From Rheinheimera salexigens (GTDB lineage: Bacteria > Pseudomonadota > Gammaproteobacteria > Enterobacterales > Alteromonadaceae): 64,000 bases of DNA. Below are positions 10,510 to 18,499 of the stretch, in pieces (position 1 is the stretch's first letter; the number at the start of each line of letters is the position of its first letter). Where the stretch lies: the NCBI RefSeq assembly GCF_001752395.1, contig NZ_MKEK01000001.1, forward strand, positions 121,465-185,464, written 5' to 3'. A program made the position numbers and the translations under genes. A model generated the notes under the pieces. The model was not told the origin of the DNA. It did no database searches and saw nothing but the letters and a program-made list of their open reading frames with translations.

Positions 10510-12615
10510 TTAACCTGCGTCTTTTGTCAGTCCAAATTGGGCTTTATATTGCTCGGTTACATCTGTTAGCTGGCCATTATCTAGCTGCATAATGCGCTGT
10601 GCATTAATGATAGTTTCTGGCCGGTGGGCAATAATAATCCGCGTCATATTTAATTGTTTAATAGCTTGATTAACGTAATGCTCTAACGCTAGATCCAAAT
10701 GACTGGTCGCTTCATCCATAAATAAAATTTTTGGTTTTCGATACAGTGCCCGTGCTAATAACAGCCTTTGCTTCTGGCCGCCGGATAACGAGCTGCCCAT
10801 ATCGCCGACCAAAGAGTTATAGCCCATTTGCATCACAGCAATATCTTGATGGATGCCGGCGAGTTGTGCGCATTCAGTTACCTGCTGCATATTCATTTGG
10901 CTGTCAAAAAAACTGATATTTTCAGCCAAGGTACCCGACATCAGTTGATCATCCTGCATTACCGCCGCAATTTGGCTGCGATAATGGCGTAACCCTAAAT
11001 GGCGAATATCCACCCCATCGACTTCCACCTTGCCGCTCTCTGCCGGCAGCAAGCCCAGCATAATTTTCATTAAGCTGGTTTTTCCACAACCAGAAGGACC
11101 AATAATAGCAATGTTTTCACCAGCATTGACGTCAAGAGCCAAACCCTTAACTAACAACGGATCATTGCTGGCATAACGAAAACTAATATTGCTTAAACTA
11201 AGTTGGCCGCTAATGTCCCGACCATCAACTGCCGCACCTTCATCTTCTTTTTCTGTTAACGCAATATCTGCTAGTCGATCCAGGTGTAGCTTAGCCATTT
11301 TTATCTGCACCACTAAGCCAATTAGTGCTGACATCCTACTGGTGAACTGTCCTTTATACGCCATAAAAGCAAATAACATACCCACTGTCATGCTGCCCTC
11401 CATTACTGCATGAGCCGCTAAGTAGATAATAAGTATATTTTCAAAACTAAACAAAACTTGATTTATTATTGAAGCACTGATACCCCATTTAGCTAGCCGA
11501 TAACCTGTGTTAATGGTTGCAGTTTGCCGATTTTGCCAGATATTAAGCCGCTGCGCTTGCTGCCCAAACAGCTTTATACTTTGCATACCACGAATAGTTT
11601 CCATAAATACCGAAGATTCTTTTGCGCCAGCAACAATGTTTTCTTCAGTTAACTGCCGCATAGGCCTATAAAACGCCCAGCGGATCAACGCGTAAAAAAA
11701 CACCACAATAACCACCACCAAACTTAGCTGGGGGTTATATAGGTACATCATAGCAAATACCATAATTACCAGAATGCCGTCTAATAAACCTTCCACTAAG
11801 CTGCTGGTCAACAGCGTTTGTATAGCTGATAAAGAGCCAAACCTAGAAGTAATATCGCCCATATGGCGCTTTCCAAAAAATGATATTGGTAAATGCAGCA
11901 AGTGGCGAAACAAGTTAGTTACCATTTGCATACTCATCATGGTACTCAAATGCAGTGATATCCAACTGCGCAATGCACTTACGACTACTTGAATCAGCAT
12001 AATTAAGCCGAATCCCAGCGCCAGAACTATCAAAAGTGGCTTATCTTGGCTTACCAATACTTCATCAACAACTAATTGTGTGTAGTAAGGCGCAGCCAGA
12101 CCGAATATTTGCAGTAATAACGATAAAGCGAATAGCTTAACTAAAGCAGATACCACACCCTTCATGCTAGACCAGAATGCGCTTAAACCAAGTTGCACCC
12201 GTTCATCAACTTTTTTAAATTCAGTACTTGGGGTTAATTCCAGCGCTACGCCGGTAAAAGCTTTATCCACTTCGGCTAATGATAAACGCCGCTCACCCAT
12301 AGCCGGATCAAGAATAGTAATACCATCGCGATGGACTTTTTTTAGCACCACAAAATGGTTCATATCCCAGTGTAAAATGCACGGCGTACGCAGTTTGTTT
12401 AAGTCGTCTAAATCTAGTTTTAACGCACGAGGCGTTAAGCCCAACTGATTACCCAGTTGCATTAGTTGCTGTAGGTTGGCACCCTTAAGTGAGACGCTAT
12501 AGCGATTGCGTAGGGTGGTCAAGTCCAGCTGATGGCCATGATGATTAGCCAGCATCGCAATGCAGGCCAGGCCGCATTCAGCAGCTTCGGATTGAAATAT
12601 CATTTTGTTTAACAT
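10510..12615 (-). CDS. peptidase-containing ABC transporter (C39 peptidase, membrane and ATPase domains), microcin/bacteriocin exporter
   Basis: One polypeptide that cuts a double-glycine leader and exports the mature peptide across the inner membrane. An N-terminal C39 domain has Gln8, catalytic Cys14 (AAECGLAC), His87 (MNHFVVL) and Asp103 (LDPAMGER). Transmembrane helices span about 155-440. The ATPase has Walker A GPSGCGKT (506-513), LSGGQ (610-614), Walker B ILFMDE (630-635) and switch His664. All catalytic residues are intact. Length (701) matches CvaB-like exporters. In the same orientation lie a double-glycine precursor, a CPBP protease and an HlyD adaptor; an outer-membrane TolC partner is not in the window and would come from elsewhere. 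Confidence 0.95.
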   Translation of the reverse strand: MLNKMIFQSEAAECGLACIAMLANHHGHQLDLTTLRNRYSVSLKGANLQQLMQLGNQLGLTPRALKLDLDDLNKLRTPCILHWDMNHFVVLKKVHRDGITILDPAMGERRLSLAEVDKAFTGVALELTPSTEFKKVDERVQLGLSAFWSSMKGVVSALVKLFALSLLLQIFGLAAPYYTQLVVDEVLVSQDKPLLIVLALGFGLIMLIQVVVSALRSWISLHLSTMMSMQMVTNLFRHLLHLPISFFGKRHMGDITSRFGSLSAIQTLLTSSLVEGLLDGILVIMVFAMMYLYNPQLSLVVVIVVFFYALIRWAFYRPMRQLTEENIVAGAKESSVFMETIRGMQSIKLFGQQAQRLNIWQNRQTATINTGYRLAKWGISASIINQVLFSFENILIIYLAAHAVMEGSMTVGMLFAFMAYKGQFTSRMSALIGLVVQIKMAKLHLDRLADIALTEKEDEGAAVDGRDISGQLSLSNISFRYASNDPLLVKGLALDVNAGENIAIIGPSGCGKTSLMKIMLGLLPAESGKVEVDGVDIRHLGLRHYRSQIAAVMQDDQLMSGTLAENISFFDSQMNMQQVTECAQLAGIHQDIAVMQMGYNSLVGDMGSSLSGGQKQRLLLARALYRKPKILFMDEATSHLDLALEHYVNQAIKQLNMTRIIIAHRPETIINAQRIMQLDNGQLTDVTEQYKAQFGLTKDAG

Positions 12616-12680
12616 ATATACTCGATACGATGCTTTTAAGTGGACATCAGCTTATGCCGTGAAAAAGTGCAATATTAAAA

Positions 12681-13376
12681 TCAAAAGAAAAATATAGCGT
12701 TGTAAGCAGAGTGAATAACCACACAAGGTACTATCGACTTAGTTTTAACTCTTGCGAAACCAATAATTGAGGAAATAATAAAAATTTCAAATAGAAAAAA
12801 AAATTCATAGTAATAATGAAATAAAACAAATATAACAGTAGAAAGAAACGCACTTGTATAATCACTGAAAGATTCATTAACAAACCCCCTAAATATGTAA
12901 CCTCTAAATAATAATTCTTCAGCTATAGGCGCTAATACTACAGTAGATAGAAAAACATTAAAAAATATTGATGGCTCTATGTATAACTTTCTTTCTAATA
13001 TAAAGTATTGTTTAAAAATTGTGTCATCAAAAAAATTTTTTAAAAAATAATATAATATAAAACATAGAAAAAGAGGCATTACATATAACAAAATAACTTT
13101 AAAACCAACTCTTTTTATAGCCAACTTCTCCGCCCAATGCTCCGAGCCCTTGGTGACAGTAATAGCAACAACAACAACAGTTAAAAACGATTTAAAGTAT
13201 CCAGAAAACATGTCAAATCCATTTTCTTCAACCCATAATTTATATTCAATTTCGTATAAAATTTTAAACAAGCATTGAAAAATAAAATAAAATACATTAA
13301 ACAAAATCACTATCAAAGATACTGTTTTAATTATTCCAAAAAACCCATAACTTCCTCTATCAATATGTGCCTTCAT
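12681..13376 (-). CDS. CPBP family intramembrane metalloprotease (CAAX/Abi), candidate immunity protein
   Basis: Multi-pass membrane protein with all three CPBP motifs: EExxxR (Glu153, Glu154, Arg158 in AEELLFRG), FxxxH (Phe183, His187) and HxxxN (His222, Asn226). About six to eight very hydrophobic segments fill the rest; Phe, Ile and Tyr are unusually frequent. CPBP (Abi) proteins are established immunity factors in several Gram-positive bacteriocin loci, so immunity or peptide maturation is the natural inference here. The gene is far more AT-rich than its neighbours, suggesting separate acquisition. Its ATG has no strong ribosome binding site. It sits between the precursor and the exporter. 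Confidence 0.88.
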   Translation of the reverse strand: MKAHIDRGSYGFFGIIKTVSLIVILFNVFYFIFQCLFKILYEIEYKLWVEENGFDMFSGYFKSFLTVVVVAITVTKGSEHWAEKLAIKRVGFKVILLYVMPLFLCFILYYFLKNFFDDTIFKQYFILERKLYIEPSIFFNVFLSTVVLAPIAEELLFRGYIFRGFVNESFSDYTSAFLSTVIFVLFHYYYEFFFLFEIFIISSIIGFARVKTKSIVPCVVIHSAYNAIFFF

Positions 13377-13401
13377 TTCAAATCATATTCCATAGATTGC
13401 C

Positions 13402-13422
13402 GGTGTAAAACACTATTACACC
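13402..13422 (-). promoter_or_regulatory. small hairpin between precursor and CPBP gene
   Basis: A 7-bp inverted repeat (GGTGTAA / TTACACC) with a 7-base loop lies in the 63-base gap after the precursor stop. No T-run follows in the direction of transcription. It could lower read-through or protect the upstream mRNA end, giving more precursor than protease. Confidence 0.35.
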
Positions 13423-13439
13423 AGCATTAATTATTTTAC

Positions 13440-13745
13440 CTACAGCATACTACCTCTCATGCCATTTTCTACTGCAGAATTTAATTCCGCCGCAGTTGGT
13501 AGAGGTCTAGCCGCGACTCCTCTTATATAAGAAGAAAAGTTATAGTTAAAAACAGGTACGTTGTAACTAATAGGTCCTACATTACCTGAGCAACATGATA
13601 TGGTTACATCGCGCCCACTATTAGAACCTGTAGCATCCTGCTTTTTTTTAATTGTATCTGTCTCAACACTTTCAGATGCCCCACCATCACCACTACCTTC
13701 ACCACCGGCAACAATTCCTACTTGCTCAAACGTTAACTCTTGCAT
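13440..13745 (-). CDS. double-glycine leader peptide, candidate microcin/bacteriocin precursor
   Basis: A 101-residue protein whose first 15 residues (MQELTFEQVGIVAGG) match the class II microcin/bacteriocin leader pattern: M-x-E-L-T, hydrophobic residues at -12, -7 and -4, and GG at the cut site. Cleavage would release 86 residues: a Gly/Ser/Asp-rich acidic N-terminal part, a KKK patch (33-35), vicinal Cys51-Cys52, an aromatic Asn/Tyr/Phe-rich stretch (61-73) and a Met-Leu C-terminus. I do not recognise the mature sequence. A strong AAGGAGA ribosome binding site precedes the ATG. It is flanked by the HlyD adaptor and CPBP genes, with the C39 exporter beyond, which supports a secreted peptide. 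Confidence 0.85.
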   Translation of the reverse strand: MQELTFEQVGIVAGGEGSGDGGASESVETDTIKKKQDATGSNSGRDVTISCCSGNVGPISYNVPVFNYNFSSYIRGVAARPLPTAAELNSAVENGMRGSML

Positions 13746-13797
13746 ATTATCTCTCCTTGAGATGTTTTTAAGTTTATTGGTTGCTCTTTACTTAGAG

Positions 13798-15048
13798 CTA
13801 TAGTCGCCCTTTTAGGCTTAAAATCGGCTCAAACAACCACGCTAACAAGCTGCGTTGTTCTAGCACGATATCTGCGCTTAACAGCATTCCCGATTGCAGC
13901 GGGACTGTGTTGCCATAAGCGCGGATTTGTTGCGAATCCAGTGCTACCTCTACTCGGTATACTGGCTCCTGTACGGCTACAGGCATATCAACTTCATTTG
14001 GCATCATGATAGCCTGCGCCGTTTTTATTACTTGCCCTTGATATAAACCAAAGCGCTGATACGGAAACGCATCAAAGCGTAAGCGTGTATGCTGGCCAAC
14101 CTTGACAAAACCATAAGCCCGAGTAGGCACCAACAATACCGCTTGTAATTTCGCGTTATCGGGCATAATGGTTAATAATGGCAAACCAATTTGCACATTA
14201 TTGCCAATTTCAGCGACCAAATTAGTCACTCGACCAGCAATAGGCGCTGTAATAAGTAACTCACCACGGGCATTTAATTCGGTTTGTTGTTGTTTAAGCC
14301 GCGAAATGTCGGTATCGAGCATGGCTAGTTGTTGCTGCTGCTCACTAGGTAAGCGTTGTAATTGGCCACTTAATTGCTCTATTTGAGCTTTTTGGCTTTG
14401 CTCGTTAGCATTTAATTCAGCTTGTTGCTGTTGAATATTGAGTACCAATTCATGCTGTTGTTGCAGTTCTATAGTGGAAATAGCGCCGCTGTTATTTAGG
14501 GTTTGATAATTTTGATAACGCTGCTGATTTAATTGTAGCCTTTGTTGTAGCAGCGCATGTTGGGCAGCTATATCGTGTAATAAGTTTTTACTTAATATTA
14601 GGCGGGTACTAAATTCAGCTTGTTGTTGCACAAACTGACTCTGTAATTGTTGTTTACGCAGGCTTATTAATTCGGTTTGATGCAAAAGCCCTTGAAATAA
14701 CGTATTGGTAAGGCTTTCACCGGCAGCTAAATGCTCGGGTATCGTAATAAGCGCTAAGCGATCACCGGCTTGTACTTGTTGACCATCATCAACATAAAGT
14801 TGTTGAATAACACCTGCACGAGACGAGACCACTTTAGCTAAGCCCATATCAGGTTTTAAATAACCCGTCACCGTTTCTTTACGATTAAACGAGGTTACAC
14901 TAAGAAAAATAGCAATAATAATAACAACACACACTAGAATGGCTGTTAAAACACTACTACTCAGCGGCTGAGCAATAATAACATCGCCATCTAATTTAGC
15001 GCCTTGCTGTTTTACAGCATTAGCACGAAACAATCCTTGTTCAGACAC
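13798..15048 (-). CDS. HlyD family periplasmic adaptor subunit (CvaA-like)
   Basis: Membrane-fusion protein expected to bridge the ABC exporter and an outer-membrane TolC channel. A short cytoplasmic N-terminus precedes one transmembrane helix at about 32-52. A first lipoyl half-motif lies around 70-103, a long Gln-rich coiled coil around 110-260, then the second lipoyl half (TAPIAGRVTNLVAEIGNNV) and a beta-barrel domain. Length, 416 residues, fits CvaA/MchE-type adaptors. It is the first gene of the minus-strand export locus, ending 52 bases before the precursor gene. Confidence 0.92.
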   Translation of the reverse strand: MSEQGLFRANAVKQQGAKLDGDVIIAQPLSSSVLTAILVCVVIIIAIFLSVTSFNRKETVTGYLKPDMGLAKVVSSRAGVIQQLYVDDGQQVQAGDRLALITIPEHLAAGESLTNTLFQGLLHQTELISLRKQQLQSQFVQQQAEFSTRLILSKNLLHDIAAQHALLQQRLQLNQQRYQNYQTLNNSGAISTIELQQQHELVLNIQQQQAELNANEQSQKAQIEQLSGQLQRLPSEQQQQLAMLDTDISRLKQQQTELNARGELLITAPIAGRVTNLVAEIGNNVQIGLPLLTIMPDNAKLQAVLLVPTRAYGFVKVGQHTRLRFDAFPYQRFGLYQGQVIKTAQAIMMPNEVDMPVAVQEPVYRVEVALDSQQIRAYGNTVPLQSGMLLSADIVLEQRSLLAWLFEPILSLKGRL

Positions 15049-15342
15049 AACAACCTCTAACTTCCATTGTGTTACTACATGCCAGTATTTGTTAATATTT
15101 GTAACTTACATTAACGCACGATGAATATCAAGTATATTTAAAGCATTAAATACATGTTTAATATATATTTTTTGTTGTTGATTAGGTTTTTTATTTAATA
15201 TGATAATAAATATAAGGCTAAGTAAAAGATAGAAAATGAGCTGAGTGAGTGATTACTTGCCGTTTTAAAGAATTTTTTATGTGAGAGGTAACCCAAGATT
15301 TATTTAACATTAAATCTTGGGTTAAGGATAAGTTAATGCGAC
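15049..15342 (-). promoter_or_regulatory. AT-rich upstream region of the export locus
   Basis: These 294 bases separate deoA from the HlyD gene and must carry the promoter of the export locus. They are strongly AT-rich (notably 15120-15240). A 13-bp perfect inverted repeat at 15290-15302 / 15311-15323 (AACCCAAGATTTA / TAAATCTTGGGTT) lies just after deoA and is a probable deoA terminator, though without a clear T-run. I could not fix a sigma-70 promoter with confidence and saw no additional small double-glycine peptide. Confidence 0.5.
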
Positions 15343-16656
15343 TTAGCCAATAACTTGATGCACTAATGGCATAGCGATGGAAGGTTTTTCGCTGATTTGT
15401 AACGCGGCTAAATATTCTACTGTTGCTAGTTTTGCTGCTTGCTCTGATGCTGCATGCACTTTAGCGATAACATCACCTTGTTGTACTTGGCTGCCGCAAG
15501 CTTGAATATGGCTAAAACCAACAGTGGCATCAATTTTTTGACTGGGATGGGAGCGGCCACCGCCTAATCTGACCACTGCCATGCCTAAGCCGACGGTATC
15601 TAGATATTGGATGTAGCCATTACTCGGCGCTACGATATCGACTACCACAAATGCCGGCAGTAAATACTGCTCAGGCTTTTCTAACAAATCGGCCGGGCCA
15701 CCTAAAGTGCTAACCATTTTAGCGAAAATTTCTGCTGCTTTGCCAGAATCTAAGCTTTGTTGTAAGGCGTTAATGGCTTTGGCTTTTTCGCTAAATAAAC
15801 CGCCGAGCATTAACATATTGGCACCTAGTTCTAGCGTTATTTGATGTAAGCGCGGTTCACGGTATTTACCGCTTAAGTAATCTAGCGTTTCTAGTACTTC
15901 AACATTATTACCGGCAGTACTGCCTAAAATTTGGTTCATGTCAGTTAATAGTGCCCGGGTTGGCACCTTGGCACCATTGGCGGTATTAACAATACTATTC
16001 GCTAATGCCGAGGCATCATCAATAGTGCGCATAATAGCGCCGTTACCAATTTTCACGTCCATCACTAAGGCATCTAAGCCTTCCGATAGCTTTTTTGATA
16101 ATATAGAGGCGGTAATTAACGGGATTGATTCAACCGTGGCCGTAACATCTCGTACAGCATATAAACGCCTATCGGCTGGTGCGAGCTCGCTACTTTGACC
16201 GACAATGGCGCAGCCTAAGCTAGACACCACCTGTTCTATTTTAGCTAACGACTGGCTACAGCTATAACCAGGGATCGCTTCTAGCTTATCGACAGTGCCA
16301 CCGGTGTGACCTAAACCACGACCGGCAATACTGGGCATATAAGCCCCACAAGCTGCCACCATTGGCGCCAGCATTAAGGTCACTTTATCACCTACTCCGC
16401 CGGTGCTATGTTTATCCACCACCGGGCCATTCAACTTGCCTTGCCAGTTTAATACTTTACCCGAATCGCGCATGGCTAAGGTTAAAGCAACAATTTCACT
16501 GGTATCCATACCATTTAAATAAATAGACATGGCCAATGCGGCTACTTGGCTATCACTGAAACTGTCATCGATTAAACCGCGGACAAACTGCTGAATTTGC
16601 GCAGCTGTTAACTGTTGCTTATTGCGTTTAGTTTTTATTATTTCCTGAGGGATCAT
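15343..16656 (-). CDS. deoA: thymidine phosphorylase
   Basis: Cleaves thymidine (and deoxyuridine) with phosphate to the base and deoxyribose 1-phosphate in pyrimidine salvage. The 437-residue protein carries the phosphate-binding motif KHSTGGVGDKVTL, the SIAGRGLGHTGGTVDKLEAIPG signature, and the C-terminal GGGRSHPSQKIDATVGF block; length matches E. coli DeoA (440). It starts two bases after the cdd stop, so the two form an operon turning (deoxy)cytidine into uracil and sugar phosphate. Confidence 0.96.
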   Translation of the reverse strand: MIPQEIIKTKRNKQQLTAAQIQQFVRGLIDDSFSDSQVAALAMSIYLNGMDTSEIVALTLAMRDSGKVLNWQGKLNGPVVDKHSTGGVGDKVTLMLAPMVAACGAYMPSIAGRGLGHTGGTVDKLEAIPGYSCSQSLAKIEQVVSSLGCAIVGQSSELAPADRRLYAVRDVTATVESIPLITASILSKKLSEGLDALVMDVKIGNGAIMRTIDDASALANSIVNTANGAKVPTRALLTDMNQILGSTAGNNVEVLETLDYLSGKYREPRLHQITLELGANMLMLGGLFSEKAKAINALQQSLDSGKAAEIFAKMVSTLGGPADLLEKPEQYLLPAFVVVDIVAPSNGYIQYLDTVGLGMAVVRLGGGRSHPSQKIDATVGFSHIQACGSQVQQGDVIAKVHAASEQAAKLATVEYLAALQISEKPSIAMPLVHQVIG

Positions 16657-16658
16657 GC

Positions 16659-17087
16659 TTATTTGGCTCCAACTTTTTCACTATCAGCCAAATGTTTTGG
16701 CGTAAAGGCAGCCGGTAATAGTTCACCTAAGGTCCACGTTTGCTGCTGATCAACATGGTTACAACTTGCCACTGGTGTATCTGGGTGGAAAAACTCAGCA
16801 ATGACTTGGCGGCATATACCGCAAGGGGGCGTTAAATCGAGTTGTGGCGTATACACTAACAAAGCTTTAAATTCACGCTCGCCGGCAACAATCGCTGCAG
16901 CAATAGCATTACGCTCGGCACACACGGTTGCACCATAAGAAGCACTCTCAACATTGCAGCCTATATAAATTTTGCCACTCGTTGCTAATACGGCTACTCC
17001 AACGGGAAAATGGCTATAAGGCGCGTAAGCTTGCAATGTCGCTTGTTTTGCTGCCTGCTTCAATCCAGGCCAATTAATATCAGTCAC
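16659..17087 (-). CDS. cdd: cytidine deaminase (short homotetrameric type)
   Basis: Deaminates cytidine and deoxycytidine. The zinc site is visible: Cys56 and catalytic Glu58 in TVCAERNA, Cys89 and Cys92 in PPCGICRQ. At 142 residues it is the short Bacillus-like tetrameric form, unlike the ~290-residue dimeric enzyme of E. coli. The start is GTG, supported by AGAGG seven bases upstream. It is the first gene of the cdd-deoA operon and lies close to an 11-bp inverted repeat. Confidence 0.95.
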   Translation of the reverse strand: MTDINWPGLKQAAKQATLQAYAPYSHFPVGVAVLATSGKIYIGCNVESASYGATVCAERNAIAAAIVAGEREFKALLVYTPQLDLTPPCGICRQVIAEFFHPDTPVASCNHVDQQQTWTLGELLPAAFTPKHLADSEKVGAK

Positions 17088-17101
17088 AGGTAAACCTCTT
17101 C

Positions 17102-17136
17102 TGCCTAAGCATTTGCTTTGGCGCTATGCTTAGGCA
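17102..17136 (-). promoter_or_regulatory. perfect inverted repeat upstream of cdd
   Basis: TGCCTAAGCAT (17102-17112) and ATGCTTAGGCA (17126-17136) form an 11-bp perfect inverted repeat with a 13-base loop, ending 14 bases upstream of the cdd start codon. It could be an operator or a leader hairpin controlling nucleoside salvage. The rest of the gap to 17320 holds the divergent promoters but no site I can name. Confidence 0.45.
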
Positions 17137-17320
17137 CTATCCTTTGGTGCTATAGTGTTGCTGTGAATTTAGTCTCGGTCAACCCTTTGCTGTTAGTGAC
17201 CTATTTTCACAGATTGTTCACTGACGTTTTTGCCGTCATGCTTTATACTACTCGGCTGTATAAAACCCATAGCTGGGAGCGACTGTAGTAGGATTAAATT
17301 AGGATGAAAATAGGCTTAAA

Positions 17321-17815
17321 GTGAAAACGATTAATTATTTAGCTGGCTATCCAGCGCAGATCCAGCAGCAAGCCAATGAGCTCTATACTAGCGGTAAATT
17401 AACCTCTTATTTATTGCAGAAATATCCGCAACAACATCAGGTACAAAGCGATAAAGCCCTGTACAGTTATATTAGTGAATTAAAGCAGCAATACCTACGC
17501 AATAGCCCGCCTCTAAGCCAAGTGCGCTATGACAGTAAATTAAATGTGATCCAACAAGCATTAGGCATGCATACTTTTCAATCCCGCCAGCAGGGCAATA
17601 AACTTAAAGCCCATAATAGCATTCAAATTGCCGCCTTATTTAAGCAAGCACCCGCCGAATTTTTGCGCATGATAGTGGTGCATGAACTGGCCCATTTTAA
17701 AGAGAAAGATCACAACAAGGCATTTTACCAACTATGCTTGCATATGGAGCCTGCCTATCATCAATTTGAGCTGGATACCCGTTTATGGTTGCTGTCACGG
17801 CAACAACAAATTTAG
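17321..17815 (+). CDS. ygjP: YgjP-like metallopeptidase domain protein
   Basis: Small zinc metallopeptidase-like protein of the YgjP (DUF45) group. The HExxH motif is in MIVVHELAHFKEKDHNKAFY, and the surrounding sequence, including the QFEL-DTRLWL end, resembles E. coli YgjP throughout. Its substrate is not established. The start is GTG; no in-frame ATG lies nearby and the N-terminus (MKTINYLAGYP) fits homologs. It is divergent from cdd and reads toward the cytochrome genes. Confidence 0.88.
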   Translation: MKTINYLAGYPAQIQQQANELYTSGKLTSYLLQKYPQQHQVQSDKALYSYISELKQQYLRNSPPLSQVRYDSKLNVIQQALGMHTFQSRQQGNKLKAHNSIQIAALFKQAPAEFLRMIVVHELAHFKEKDHNKAFYQLCLHMEPAYHQFELDTRLWLLSRQQQI

Positions 17816-17887
17816 TATCAGAGTTACTAATAGCGTTAGGAACAGAGTTTAGTCATACCAATCGGCGTAAACATTAGGGTGTAGACT

Positions 17888-18499
17888 ATGAAAAAATCAT
17901 TATTGTTCTCTTATCTTTTGGCGCTAGCTGCATTTTCCAGCATAGCAGCTATGCCACCGCAAGCGGCTTTATGCGTTAGCTGCCATCAAGCTAATGGCAA
18001 AGGCCTCGCTAATTTAGCGCCCTCTATTGCCGGTAAACCAGCCGCTTATTTATCCACTCAAGTTCAGCACTTTAAAGACGGTAACCGAGTTTCACCTATT
18101 ATGCAGCCGATGGCGATGATGTTAGATGATGCTGGTATTAAAGCCACCAGTGACTGGTTTGCCAACTTAGAAGCCGACCTGCCTAACAACCCAGCCTTTC
18201 GCGGTGAAAAATCACCACTTGGTATGCCAACCGGTGAGCGACTCGCTTATCAAGGTGATTGGCAACGTAATTTGCCCAGCTGTGTTAGCTGCCATGGCCC
18301 TGAAGGTGTCGGTGTCGGTGAGTTATTTCCGCGAATAGCCGGTCAACACGCTGATTATATCCAAAGCCAATTACAGGCTTGGCAAAGCGGTAATCGCAAA
18401 GGTGATACCAATGGGTTAATGGCGAGCGTCGCTAACAAGCTTACTGCAGAAGAAATAAGCGCTGTTGCCAGCTACTTTGCAACGGTAGGAGCTAAATAA
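17888..18499 (+). CDS. cytochrome c4-type diheme cytochrome (TsdB-like)
   Basis: Periplasmic electron carrier with a signal peptide (about residues 1-21) and two class I heme domains: CVSCH at 29-33 and CVSCH at 132-136, each followed by a candidate methionine ligand region (PIMQPMAM; NGLMASVAN). The 203-residue length is typical of cytochrome c4. It overlaps the next gene by one base (TAATG). Because that gene is TsdA-like and TsdB electron acceptors are c4-type proteins encoded next to tsdA, a TsdB role is likely; general c4 service to an oxidase is the alternative. Confidence 0.88.
   Translation: MKKSLLFSYLLALAAFSSIAAMPPQAALCVSCHQANGKGLANLAPSIAGKPAAYLSTQVQHFKDGNRVSPIMQPMAMMLDDAGIKATSDWFANLEADLPNNPAFRGEKSPLGMPTGERLAYQGDWQRNLPSCVSCHGPEGVGVGELFPRIAGQHADYIQSQLQAWQSGNRKGDTNGLMASVANKLTAEEISAVASYFATVGAK

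Noticed and set aside
13726..13745. Type II secretion or Sec signal on the small precursor
   Set aside because: The N-terminus is a double-glycine leader with no basic residues and no long hydrophobic core, so a Sec signal does not fit.
14200..14900. Gln/Leu-rich repeated DNA in the HlyD gene as a repeat array
   Set aside because: The CAA/TTG richness reflects a Gln-rich coiled coil and not a tandem repeat with a fixed period.
17140..17250. CRP or CytR binding sites upstream of cdd
   Set aside because: TGTGA- and TCACA-like half sites occur but not with the right spacing, so no operator can be claimed.
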